A DNA stretch of 64,000 bases, from the NCBI GenBank assembly GCA_963545485.1, contig CAUUJG010000001.1:62001-126000 (forward strand), read 5' to 3'. Made by a program: the position numbers and the translations under genes. The stretch's first letter is position 1; each line of letters begins with the position of its first letter. The notes beneath the pieces were generated by a model. It ran no database searches. It was not told where the DNA came from and was given only the letters and a program-made list of their open reading frames with translations. The stretch comes from CAUTUX01 sp963545485. GTDB lineage: Bacteria; Bacillota; Clostridia; Christensenellales; CAG-917. This document shows positions 1-8,354 of this stretch, one piece after another.

Positions 1-165
1 CATGGATTAGATGATAAAACGGCAGCGATTTACATGCCGGAATTTGATAAAAATGAATTATTTCCATATTGTATTGAAAATGGGAATTTACCCAAAAAAT
101 CATTTTCAATCGGTAATGCGGAAGAAAAGAGATACTATATTGAGGCAAAGAGGATAACAAAATGA
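1..165 (+). CDS. C-terminal 54 residues of a DUF1015-like protein (partial)
   Basis: The reading frame is open from base 1 to a TGA at 163-165; the start lies outside the window. The tail contains LPKKSFSIGNAEEKRYYIEA, which resembles the C-terminus of clostridial DUF1015 proteins as I remember them. DUF1015 genes often lie near serC/serA in Clostridia, and serCA is present at the far end of this window, which is mild support. The stop overlaps the aspartate kinase start as ATGA, so the two genes are probably translationally coupled. The family assignment rests on a short tail and is tentative. Confidence 0.45.
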   Translation, partial: HGLDDKTAAIYMPEFDKNELFPYCIENGNLPKKSFSIGNAEEKRYYIEAKRITK

Positions 166-1469
166 AAGTTTGTAAGTTTGGTGGGACATCAATGGCGAAT
201 GCCAATACGATTGAGAAAGTGGTTGAGATTATTAGTGCAGATAAAGATCGAAGATACATAATAGTTTCTGCCCCAGGGAAAAGAGATAAAAGTGATACAA
301 AAATAACAGATTTATTGTATCAATGTTTTGATGAACTTGAGAGTAAAGGGAATTGTGATAAAGCATTTGGAATAGTTGAAGAAAGGTTTAAATCTATCAT
401 TCAAGGGCTAGATATTGAATTTGATATTTCTAAAATACTAAAAGAGATAAAGAAAGACTTTGAGAAAAATAGGTCTAAAGATTACATTGCATCAAGAGGT
501 GAATATGTAAGTGCAATGATTTTGGCAAAAAAATTAAACTATGATTTTGTTGATGCCGCTGAAATGATTAAATTCAATGAAGATAAAGAGTTGCAATTGG
601 AATATTCATTTGACCTTATAGCACAGAGGTTAAAGAAAAGTCGTAATGCGGTTATCCCAGGATTTTATGGTTCATTGCCATCTGGTGAAGCTAAAACCTT
701 TTCAAGAGGAGGTTCAGATATAACCGGAGCTATTATTGCTAGAGCGGTATCATCAGAATTGTATGAAAATTGGACTGATGTAGATGGATTTCTTACGGCA
801 GATCCAAGAATAGTTGATGATCCAAAGCTAATTTCATATTTAAGTTATAAGGAACTTAGAGAGTTGGCATATATGGGTGCAGAGGTTCTTCATCCAGAAT
901 CGATATTTCCAGTTCGTAGTGTTGGGATACCGATCAATATTAAAAACACTTTTAATCCGGGACACTGCGGAACAATGATTGTTGCTGCAAAAAATTTGCC
1001 GAAGCAACAGAATGTAATAACGGGTATTTCAGGAAGAAAAGGGTTTACAATCATTAATATTGAAAAAGATATGATGAATGCTGAAATAGGGTTTGCTAGG
1101 AGAGTATTATCCGTTTTAGAAGAGGAACATATTTCTTTTGAACATATGCCATCGGGAATAGATACATTATCAGTCGTTATAAGAGACGAACACATAAATG
1201 GTAAGATGCAAAAAGTGATTTCAAAAATAAATGGGATAACAAACGCTGATAATATAGACATTCATAGTGGACTTTCGTTAATTGCAACAGTTGGACATAA
1301 TATGGCATCAAGACAGGGAACAGCAGCAAAAGTATTTGAGGCATTAGCAAATAAAAATATAAATGTAAGAATGATAGATCAAGGATCAAGTGAGTTGAAT
1401 ATTATAGTTGGGGTAGATACTTTCGACTATGAAAAAGCTATTTGTGCGATATATGATGCATTTAATTAA
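162..1469 (+). CDS. lysC: Aspartate kinase (aspartokinase)
   Basis: This cytoplasmic enzyme phosphorylates aspartate, the first step towards lysine, threonine, methionine and diaminopimelate. The kinase domain opens with KFGGTS at residues 5-10, then shows SRGGSDITGAIIA and TDVDGFLTADPRI, both typical of the amino-acid kinase fold in aspartokinases. The C-terminal part carries paired ACT-like regulatory segments, including SSELNIIVGVD near residue 410, so feedback inhibition by an end-product amino acid is expected. At 435 residues it has the length of a monofunctional enzyme with no homoserine dehydrogenase fusion. The start is fixed by the ATGA overlap with the upstream stop. Which end-product controls it cannot be told from the sequence. 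Confidence 0.93.
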   Translation: MKVCKFGGTSMANANTIEKVVEIISADKDRRYIIVSAPGKRDKSDTKITDLLYQCFDELESKGNCDKAFGIVEERFKSIIQGLDIEFDISKILKEIKKDFEKNRSKDYIASRGEYVSAMILAKKLNYDFVDAAEMIKFNEDKELQLEYSFDLIAQRLKKSRNAVIPGFYGSLPSGEAKTFSRGGSDITGAIIARAVSSELYENWTDVDGFLTADPRIVDDPKLISYLSYKELRELAYMGAEVLHPESIFPVRSVGIPINIKNTFNPGHCGTMIVAAKNLPKQQNVITGISGRKGFTIINIEKDMMNAEIGFARRVLSVLEEEHISFEHMPSGIDTLSVVIRDEHINGKMQKVISKINGITNADNIDIHSGLSLIATVGHNMASRQGTAAKVFEALANKNINVRMIDQGSSELNIIVGVDTFDYEKAICAIYDAFN

Positions 1470-1612
1470 TGTTGACTGACCTACGAATCTTTTAAAACAT
1501 ATCACTATATCATTTAGAGAATATTTCATAATTTAGTTGTTAAACAATCGGAGAGAATAATTTTTGATTTTGAGAAATTATATTTGTAATTATATCTAAT
1601 TTTTATTCATCG
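1470..1612. other. AT-rich intergenic stretch before the first repeat array
   Basis: No open frame of note and no strong hairpin followed by a T run is visible after the aspartate kinase stop. The stretch leads directly into the 23-bp repeat array. Confidence 0.5.
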
Positions 1613-1679
1613 AATAAAAATGCAAAAAACAGGAATAAAAACATGCAAAAAATAGGAATAAATATCGACAAAAACTAGG
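1613..1679 (+). repeat. Three tandem ~23-bp degenerate repeats upstream of AAA+ ATPase 1
   Basis: The units run 1613-1633 (21 bp), 1634-1656 (23 bp) and 1657-1679 (23 bp). Each starts AATAAA and ends CAGG or TAGG around a central CAAAAA. A truncated fourth start (AATTATG) follows at 1680. The array ends 20 bp before the ATPase start codon, so it occupies the promoter/operator zone. The spacing of about two helical turns fits cooperative protein binding, which is inference. Confidence 0.75.
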
Positions 1680-1699
1680 AATTATGTTAGTTTTAGAGA

Positions 1700-2968
1700 A
1701 TGATGACAAATAAATATTTTAATAGATTTATAGAAAAAGAAATTTTTCAAGCAATGAAAGCTGTAGGGTGTGTTGTTCTCGAGGGTGCAAAAGGATGCGG
1801 GAAGAGCACAACCTGTCAAAGGTTTGCTAAAACTACAGTCGAATTACAATATCCGAAAATTTATGAAAAATACAAACTTATGATTGCGAATGAAAATAAT
1901 ATTTTTGATGATAAAAGACCTATTTTATTTGATGAGTGGCAAAAAATTCCGGAACTTTGGGACATGATTAGAGCCGAAGTAGATCATGAAAATTTAAAGG
2001 GTGCATTTATTTTAACAGGTTCAGCTAAGCCATTAGAAGACTTTAGTCGACACAGTGGGGTCGGGAGATTTTCAACCATAAAGATGCGACCAATGTCATT
2101 GTATGAATCATGTAATTCAACGGGCGATGTTTCTTTAAAAGATTTATTTGAAGGAATGGGACATATAGAGGGCGAGTCAAATTTAACATTGGAGGAAGTG
2201 GCGGAATTACTTTGTAGAGGAGGATGGCCGGCAACAATGCACCTGGATAGTGTTGCATCTCAAACATATGTTGCGGCATATTATAAATTACTTACAGAAG
2301 TCGATTTAACAAACGTAGATGGAATAAGAAGAAATCCAGAAAGAGCAAGAAAGATATTAAGGTCTTTAGCAAGAAATATATCTTCATTTGTTACAGATAG
2401 AACAATTATAGAAGATGTGAAAAGTAATGATATGACTATAGATGAGAAGACATTATCCACATATTTGAATGCATTGAGAAAATTATTTGTCATAGAGGAT
2501 TTGCCAGCATGGACCCCAAAGTTGCGTAGTAAGACAACTATTAGGACAAGTAATAAGCGGCAATTTGTGGATCCATCATTAGCAACTGCAGCGTTGGGGA
2601 CATCTCCAAAAGATTTGTTAAATGATCCTGAAACTTTTGGATTGTTGTTTGAAAATTTATGCGTAAGGGATCTAAGAGTTTATGCTGAATCATTAAATGG
2701 ATCTATTTATCAGTACCATGACCGAACAGGATTGGAAGCGGATGCAATTGTACATTTAAATGATGGTAGATATGGTTTGGTTGAAATCAAGTTAGGTAGA
2801 CATAGGATAGAGGAAGCAGCAGCAAATCTATTGAAATTAAAGAGCAAAGTGGATACTACATGCATCCAAGAACCTAAATTTTTGATGATTTTAACAGGAT
2901 CTGGACTTGCATATCGTCGTAAAGAAGATGGGATATATGTGGTGCCTATAGGATGTTTGACGATTTAA
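1700..2968 (+). CDS. AAA+ ATPase with DUF4143 C-terminal domain
   Basis: This is a stand-alone P-loop ATPase of the COG1373 type. The Walker A motif GAKGCGKST is at residues 29-37, the Walker B segment ILFDEW near 75-80 and a sensor-like FILTGSAKP near 103-111. The C-terminal DUF4143 region has an AD...EIKLG pattern (D near 347, E-I-K near 361-363) that resembles the PD-(D/E)XK nuclease core. The biological role of this family is not established; nucleic-acid transactions or a toxin/defence role have been suggested. The gene stands alone behind its own repeat array and its stop overlaps that of the convergent antiporter gene. No clear Shine-Dalgarno sequence precedes the ATG, and a second ATG directly follows the first. 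Confidence 0.85.
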   Translation: MMTNKYFNRFIEKEIFQAMKAVGCVVLEGAKGCGKSTTCQRFAKTTVELQYPKIYEKYKLMIANENNIFDDKRPILFDEWQKIPELWDMIRAEVDHENLKGAFILTGSAKPLEDFSRHSGVGRFSTIKMRPMSLYESCNSTGDVSLKDLFEGMGHIEGESNLTLEEVAELLCRGGWPATMHLDSVASQTYVAAYYKLLTEVDLTNVDGIRRNPERARKILRSLARNISSFVTDRTIIEDVKSNDMTIDEKTLSTYLNALRKLFVIEDLPAWTPKLRSKTTIRTSNKRQFVDPSLATAALGTSPKDLLNDPETFGLLFENLCVRDLRVYAESLNGSIYQYHDRTGLEADAIVHLNDGRYGLVEIKLGRHRIEEAAANLLKLKSKVDTTCIQEPKFLMILTGSGLAYRRKEDGIYVVPIGCLTI

Positions 2969-4257
2969 TATTCGTGATTTTTTTCTCCCTTCATTGATGC
3001 TGTTAAATCTCTGATATTGCACTCAATATCATCGCAACGTAAATTAGATTTTTTATATGATATCTTTAAAAATATTGGTGTCAAAAGAGTTGTTAATATA
3101 ATTAAAATTAAAGCGTATGGTACGATTTCTGAATCAATTATATTTGCATCTTGTCCTTTACTTATACATACGAGTAAAACTTCTGCTCGAACCATCATAC
3201 CGATACCAACTCTTAAACTGTCTTTAAATGAGAATCTACAAGCCAAGGCTCCGACTCCACATCCAAGAAGTTTGCCCAATATTCCGGCAATAATAAACAT
3301 GATACCGAATAAAATAAAATCAGTATTAAAGTTTGTAAAGTTCGCTTTGATACCGATTAAGGCAAAGAAAACAGGAGCAAAGATCATGTATTTGCTTACT
3401 TCAACTTTTTCATCAATATAATCGGACTCTTTAATTCCAGCAAAAATTAAACCTGCGATATAGGCACCAGTGATATCGGCGACTTCAAAAACCTTTTCAG
3501 CCATATAGGCATATAGGAAGCAGATCGCAAAACCTAAAACTGGCAACCGTCTTCTATGTGGATATCGTTCGGCATAGGCATTCATCCCGGCTCTAAGTGC
3601 GATTCCAAGAACTGCTGAGACGATGAAGAAACCGATAATTTTTCCAATCAATATGCCAGTTGCCTTTGCTCCTTTAGAAGGATCTTTTAGACCTATTAAA
3701 AACGATAAAAGAATTATTCCTATAATGTCATCTAAAATTGCTGCAGCGATAATTGAATTACCAACTTTTGAATTTAATTTTCCAAGTTCTTTTAAAGCTG
3801 CGACTGTTATACTAACAGAAGTTGCTGACAGTACGGCACCATAAAATACGAATTTTAAAGCATCTGTTGAAGATAATTTAATAGTAAATTTTCCTAATGC
3901 ACCCCAAGCAGCAATGAAACCTAATAATAGAGGGAAAATAACACCGAGGACTGTAATCAAGAATGCAGGAAAACCGATTTTTTTAAATTGCTTTATATCG
4001 GTTTCAATTCCAGCTGAAAACATGATTAAAATAACACCGATTTTAGCGAGAAATTCAAGAGCCTCGAGAGAAGTAGGATTAAATAAAACTGCAGAGTCAC
4101 CTTTTTTATCAGCAAGCTTTAAAAGACCAAGAATTATTCCAGTCAGGATCATTCCAAAGACTTGGGGTAAATTAATTTTTTTTGCTAAAAGAGAAAAGGC
4201 TTTTGAAAAAAAAAGTATAAGACCTAAAGGTAACAGAATTTGAAAAACTTCTTTCAT
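2965..4257 (-). CDS. Kef/CPA2-type monovalent cation:proton antiporter
   Basis: A polytopic inner-membrane protein of 430 residues with about a dozen hydrophobic segments. The N-terminal INLPQVFGMILTGIILG segment is typical of the Na+/H+ exchanger (CPA2) fold. It has no C-terminal TrkA-N domain, so it is a bare exchanger and not a KefB/KefC-length K+ efflux protein. The expected role is exchange of Na+ or K+ for H+ in pH or salt homeostasis. A GGAGA ribosome binding site precedes the ATG. The gene is monocistronic, and its stop overlaps that of the convergent AAA+ ATPase by a few bases. Confidence 0.87.
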   Translation of the reverse strand: MKEVFQILLPLGLILFFSKAFSLLAKKINLPQVFGMILTGIILGLLKLADKKGDSAVLFNPTSLEALEFLAKIGVILIMFSAGIETDIKQFKKIGFPAFLITVLGVIFPLLLGFIAAWGALGKFTIKLSSTDALKFVFYGAVLSATSVSITVAALKELGKLNSKVGNSIIAAAILDDIIGIILLSFLIGLKDPSKGAKATGILIGKIIGFFIVSAVLGIALRAGMNAYAERYPHRRRLPVLGFAICFLYAYMAEKVFEVADITGAYIAGLIFAGIKESDYIDEKVEVSKYMIFAPVFFALIGIKANFTNFNTDFILFGIMFIIAGILGKLLGCGVGALACRFSFKDSLRVGIGMMVRAEVLLVCISKGQDANIIDSEIVPYALILIILTTLLTPIFLKISYKKSNLRCDDIECNIRDLTASMKGEKNHEY

Positions 4258-4396
4258 ATTGTCTCCGATGTAAGTTATTATATGCCGAGTTTGACATAAT
4301 GTTAAACAGATATTTTTTTAATATGATATATGTAATATTTTTTTATTTTAAATTAGAGAAAACGAATTATGTTTAATCAATATTACCAAACCAGAT

Positions 4397-4517
4397 TGGT
4401 GGTAAAAATCGGCAAAATAATTAAAAATATGGCGGGAAAATAGGCAAAAAATCTAAAAATACAGCAAAAAAATCGGTAAAACAATTAAAAATACGGCGGA
4501 AAAACAGTAAAATATAG
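4397..4517 (+). repeat. Tandem ~32-bp degenerate repeats upstream of AAA+ ATPase 2
   Basis: The units run 4397-4429 (33 bp), 4430-4461 (32 bp) and 4462-4493 (32 bp), with a partial fourth at 4494-4517. Each begins with GGCGG-, GGTGG- or CAGC-like bases and ends TAAAAATA. The array stops 17 bp before the ATPase start, just upstream of its ribosome binding site. The sequence is unrelated to the 23-bp array of the first ATPase, but the placement is the same. Confidence 0.75.
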
Positions 4518-4534
4518 ATAGATTCGGAGGCAAA

Positions 4535-5830
4535 ATGCTAAAAAGAAAGTTAGAAGAAGAGCTTAAAGTTTGGAGGAATAAAGACAATAAAAAATGCTTA
4601 ATAATAGAGGGTGCGAGGCAAGTAGGTAAAACTTTTACAATAAGACGCTTTGCAGAGCAGTATTACGATAACTATATTGAACTAAATTTTATAAACAAAC
4701 CATCATACTGCAAAATTTTTGATGGTGATTTAGATGTTGAAACAATTCGAACGAATATCTCTTTATATTGTGGATTTGAAACGAAAACACATCAAGGTCG
4801 AACATTAATATTCTTAGATGAAATACAAGTATGTCCAAATGCGATAACGGCGCTTAAATTTTTTAGCATTGATGGAAGTTTTGATGTCATTGCATCAGGG
4901 TCCTTATTGGGGATAAGTTATAGCAAAGTTGCATCATATCCTACAGGTTATGTTCAACATTTGCAAATGTATCCTTTAACATTTGAAGAATTTTTATGGG
5001 CAAATGGAGTGTCGGATGAAATAATTTTAAAGTTGCAAAAATGTTATGAAAATGTAGAAGAAGTTAATGCGGCAATGAATGCCAAAATACAGGATTTATT
5101 TAAACAATATATGGTAGTAGGCGGGATGCCAGAAGTTGTAAATTCTTTTGTTACAGAACATAACTATGCAACAGTATTAAAAATTCAAAGGGCAATAGTT
5201 AAAGATTATGAAAACGACATTGCAAAATATGCCGAATCAGGCGAAAAAGTTAAGGCTAAAGCATGCTTCAAAAGCATTCCGGTACAACTATCAAGAACAA
5301 ACAAAAAGTTCATGTATAGCATAGTAGAGAAGAACAGCAAGAGTTCAAAGTACATTGATAGTGTTAATTGGCTTATAGATGCCGGCATTGTTGCCAAGTG
5401 CAACAATCTCTCAAGATTGGAGCTACCGCTAACGGGATATGCACAAGAAAATAATTTTAAAATATACATGAGTGATACAGGTTTGCTGGTATCAATGCTT
5501 GATGATGAAACAAATGTACAAATAATCGAAGGGAATTTAGGCATATACAGTGGTGCAGTTTTTGAAAATGTTGTTGCTCAAATATTGAGAGCACATTCAA
5601 GGCAGTTATACTTTTTTAATAGGAACAATTCATTGGAAATAGATTTTGTTATTTCACAAGATAGAAAAGTAATTCCCATAGAAGTAAAAGCAGGCAATAA
5701 TAAAGCAAAATCATTAAGAGTACTTTTGGATGAAAATCCAACAATGCAAGGAATTAAACTTGTTAATGGGAATGTTGGGTATAGGGACAGAGCAACCACA
5801 TATCCGCATTACATGTCTATGTTTATATAA
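4535..5830 (+). CDS. AAA+ ATPase with DUF4143 C-terminal domain
   Basis: A second stand-alone COG1373-type ATPase, distant in sequence from the one at 1.7 kb. The Walker A motif GARQVGKT is at residues 26-33 and the Walker B FLDEIQ starts at 93. It has the family-typical segments ASGSLLGIS and MYPLTFEEFLWANG. The C-terminal domain carries a D (about 370) followed by EVKAG (about 383), the PD-(D/E)XK-like signature of DUF4143. A strong TTCGGAGG ribosome binding site precedes the ATG. No partner gene follows, because the next features are tRNAs on the other strand. The function of the family is unknown. Confidence 0.87.
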   Translation: MLKRKLEEELKVWRNKDNKKCLIIEGARQVGKTFTIRRFAEQYYDNYIELNFINKPSYCKIFDGDLDVETIRTNISLYCGFETKTHQGRTLIFLDEIQVCPNAITALKFFSIDGSFDVIASGSLLGISYSKVASYPTGYVQHLQMYPLTFEEFLWANGVSDEIILKLQKCYENVEEVNAAMNAKIQDLFKQYMVVGGMPEVVNSFVTEHNYATVLKIQRAIVKDYENDIAKYAESGEKVKAKACFKSIPVQLSRTNKKFMYSIVEKNSKSSKYIDSVNWLIDAGIVAKCNNLSRLELPLTGYAQENNFKIYMSDTGLLVSMLDDETNVQIIEGNLGIYSGAVFENVVAQILRAHSRQLYFFNRNNSLEIDFVISQDRKVIPIEVKAGNNKAKSLRVLLDENPTMQGIKLVNGNVGYRDRATTYPHYMSMFI

Positions 5831-5835
5831 TGAGC

Positions 5836-5872
5836 AAGAAAAAACAAAAAAGCTCAGCTAGAGACTGAGCTT
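5836..5872 (-). terminator. Rho-independent terminator of the tRNA-Gln/tRNA-Lys unit
   Basis: On the minus strand an 8-bp perfect stem, AAGCTCAG / CTGAGCTT, with a 7-nt loop is followed by T6-G-T6. It lies five bases beyond the encoded CCA of tRNA-Lys. Confidence 0.8.
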
Positions 5873-5876
5873 GGAT

Positions 5877-5952
5877 TGGTGACCCACCGGAGGCTCGAAC
5901 TCCGGACAACCGCATTAAAAGTGCGATGCTCTACCTACTGAGCTAGTGAGTC
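5877..5952 (-). tRNA. tRNA-Lys (anticodon TTT)
   Basis: Cloverleaf on the minus strand. The acceptor GACTCAC pairs with GTGGGTC (one G-T pair), the anticodon loop reads CTTTTAA with TTT at 34-36, and the T-arm contains GTTCGAG. The CCA end is encoded (5877-5879). It is transcribed after tRNA-Gln, 4 bp away. Confidence 0.95.
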
Positions 5953-5956
5953 ATTT

Positions 5957-6031
5957 TGGCAGGGATGGCAGGATTTGAACCTACGAATGTCAGAATCAAA
6001 ATCTGATGCCTTACCGCTTGGCGACACCCCT
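5957..6031 (-). tRNA. tRNA-Gln (anticodon TTG)
   Basis: Cloverleaf on the minus strand. The acceptor AGGGGTG pairs with CATCCCT, the anticodon loop reads TTTTGAT with TTG, and the T-arm has GTTCAAAT. CCA is encoded at 5957-5959. It is the first gene of the tRNA-Gln/tRNA-Lys pair. Confidence 0.95.
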
Positions 6032-6220
6032 AGGTGACTGTCGTATCACATCAATGCCTACAGATATGACCTGTTAATTATAATAGGCGATAAATAAAAT
6101 AACAAGCCAAAAAGGTAATAATGAAAAATTAACTTTTAAAAAAGTATAAGTAATTTTTTAATATATATGTAAAAATGTATGATTTAAGGACAAACAGCGA
6201 GTCGTGAAATAGGTAATTTG

Positions 6221-6255
6221 TTGACACTAATTTTATAAGTTTAATATAATAAACT
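6221..6255 (+). promoter_or_regulatory. Promoter with 18-bp dyad operator, surface module copy 1
   Basis: TTGACA (6221-6226), an 18-bp spacer and TATAAT (6245-6250). The dyad AGTTTAATATAATAAACT (6238-6255) covers the -10 box and is palindromic in 8 of 9 base pairs. Only 10 bases separate the -10 box from the ATG at 6261, so the mRNA should be leaderless or nearly so. Confidence 0.8.
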
Positions 6256-6260
6256 TAATT

Positions 6261-8354
6261 ATGACCAAAGAAAAAAAACACCTTGTAGAACTTAAAAATA
6301 TTGGTAAAATATACGATACAAATAACTTATATACTATAGGTATTCGTCATATAGATTTAGGATTTGATCTTAATGAATTTGTTACTGTAGAAGGCGAATC
6401 TGGATCTGGAAAATCCACATTATTAAATGTAATTGCAGCTAATGATACATATGAAGAAGGAGAGATGTATTTTAATGGGACAGAGACATCTCATTATTCA
6501 GAATTAGAGTGGGATAAATATAGAGAAAAGAATATTTCATTTATATTTCAGGACTTCAATATAGTGGAAAACCTCACAGTTCTTGAGAATGTAGAGTTGG
6601 CATTATTCTATTTAGAAGATGCAACAAAAAGAAAAGAACTGGCGACTGATCTTATAAATAAAGTGGGACTTGCAAAACAGATAAATCAAAAGACAAGTAA
6701 ACTATCTGGAGGAGAAAAACAGAGAACGGTAATTGCCAGAGCTTTGGCTAAAAATTCTCCAATTATTCTAGCAGATGAACCTACTGGTAATTTGGACAGT
6801 AAGTCGGCAATGGAAATAGCAACTTTGCTTAAAGAAGTGTCAAAAGATAGGCTTGTAATAGTTGTAACACATAATGCGGAATATTTTGATAAGTATTCAA
6901 CGAGAAAAATAGTATTGCATGATGGCGGGGTTATAAGTGATAAACCAAACAATGTGAATGACGAACGATCATCAAATATTGAAATTGAAACCAAAGAAAT
7001 AAATATAAGGAATACTAGAAAAAATGTATTTTGGTTAGGTGGACTAAATTATAAATCAAGACCAAAATTCACGGCACTAATGTCAGCCATTTCAGTCACA
7101 TTTTCAATCGCATTATTTTTCATTATAGCCTTGTTTTCAAATAGAATAATTGAACCGATAAAACAAACAGTATCTGAGACTCCGATTGCAGGTAAAACTA
7201 TAGTTAAAAAAGTAAGTAGTGAGAATTTTTCAAAAGTAGAATATGACAAGTTGCTAGATTCAGTGCACGCAAATTTTGCATTTAAAAATAACGAGTTTTC
7301 GGAAATAAATATAATAACGGATGAAATGGATGAATATAAATCACAGAATATAACATGTCTGTATGATCCATATAAACATGATTTAAAAGAAGAAGAAGCG
7401 GTTATGTATTTGCCATATTCACTTGCACATTATGAATCATATTTAAAAAAGATACTGAATGAACTTCAAATAGGGATTAAAAAAATAAAAATAAAGAAAA
7501 CTTTAGAGCAAGGAAAAATTAGAGTATATTTTTCAAAAAACACATTGTATAAATATGGTTTAAATTTAAAATACACATACAGCCCAATGCAGTTCGGGAA
7601 TCATAACCTTAAAGTTTACAAATATACGAAAGGAGAAGGCTTAAAACCAGGAGAAATTAGGTTGATAAATCTTAAATATTGGGCGGGAGATTTATCGGAA
7701 GTTTTTCTTGCAGCATTTGCATCACAGAAGTTTAAAATAGTGAATACAGAAGATAACACTATTGATAAATCAATACCAGGATTAGCTGTGGAGATGAATT
7801 CGGAAGACTATGAAAAAGTTTTTAATAAAGGAATCCCATTTGGGAATGAAGTGTCACTGTATTATAAGAATAATAAACTTGCAAAGCAGAAAACAGATGC
7901 GATAAGTGGGCAGTATGGATTATTTAGATCTGACGAGAAGACATATAGAGACAAGGCAGCTGATACATTTATATTAAATGTGCTTGCTTACGCCGGTCTT
8001 GTAGTGTCTGGAATATTGTTGGGGATATTGGTAAGTATTATATTTTCAAAAAATGTCGGAGTATTAAGTGGAGATTTTGCGATATATAGGACATTGGGAA
8101 TTTCGAGAAGAGATGCAAAAGCGTCATTATATATACAAATGCTATTTATATTTTTACCAAACATTATTTTGTTGCCGTTGGTTTCATTGATAGCGACTAT
8201 CATCCCAAACAGTACGCTAAGCTTTATATCTCTATGGAATTACTTAATTATTGAAGTTATTATGCTTGGTATTGTTGAAATAGTTGCATTTAGGTTTAAC
8301 AAAAAAATATTTAAGACATCCATAAGAAAATCTTTAAGTAGAGGATCAAAATGA
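6261..8354 (+). CDS. ABC transporter, fused ATPase and FtsX-type permease (module copy 1, gene 1)
   Basis: An N-terminal ABC ATPase (residues 1 to about 225) is fused to a MacB/FtsX-like permease. The ATPase has Walker A GESGSGKST (45-53), Q-loop FIFQDFN, signature LSGGEKQR (148-155), DEPTGNLD (172-179) and H-loop VVTHN. A membrane helix near 270-295 is followed by an extracytoplasmic domain of about 270 residues and then three helices (about 565-675). That is the layout of transporters acting on lipoproteins, peptides or envelope stress and not of importers. The stop overlaps the start of the next ABC gene, and two large lipoproteins follow, so export or surface handling of those is a reasonable inference. 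The 697-residue product is colinear with the one at 36.4 kb. No ribosome binding site is present (leaderless start). Confidence 0.88.
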   Translation: MTKEKKHLVELKNIGKIYDTNNLYTIGIRHIDLGFDLNEFVTVEGESGSGKSTLLNVIAANDTYEEGEMYFNGTETSHYSELEWDKYREKNISFIFQDFNIVENLTVLENVELALFYLEDATKRKELATDLINKVGLAKQINQKTSKLSGGEKQRTVIARALAKNSPIILADEPTGNLDSKSAMEIATLLKEVSKDRLVIVVTHNAEYFDKYSTRKIVLHDGGVISDKPNNVNDERSSNIEIETKEINIRNTRKNVFWLGGLNYKSRPKFTALMSAISVTFSIALFFIIALFSNRIIEPIKQTVSETPIAGKTIVKKVSSENFSKVEYDKLLDSVHANFAFKNNEFSEINIITDEMDEYKSQNITCLYDPYKHDLKEEEAVMYLPYSLAHYESYLKKILNELQIGIKKIKIKKTLEQGKIRVYFSKNTLYKYGLNLKYTYSPMQFGNHNLKVYKYTKGEGLKPGEIRLINLKYWAGDLSEVFLAAFASQKFKIVNTEDNTIDKSIPGLAVEMNSEDYEKVFNKGIPFGNEVSLYYKNNKLAKQKTDAISGQYGLFRSDEKTYRDKAADTFILNVLAYAGLVVSGILLGILVSIIFSKNVGVLSGDFAIYRTLGISRRDAKASLYIQMLFIFLPNIILLPLVSLIATIIPNSTLSFISLWNYLIIEVIMLGIVEIVAFRFNKKIFKTSIRKSLSRGSK

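Noticed and set aside
1613..4517. Repeat arrays before the AAA+ ATPases as CRISPR arrays
   Set aside because: Units are contiguous and degenerate, with no unique spacers and no cas genes nearby.
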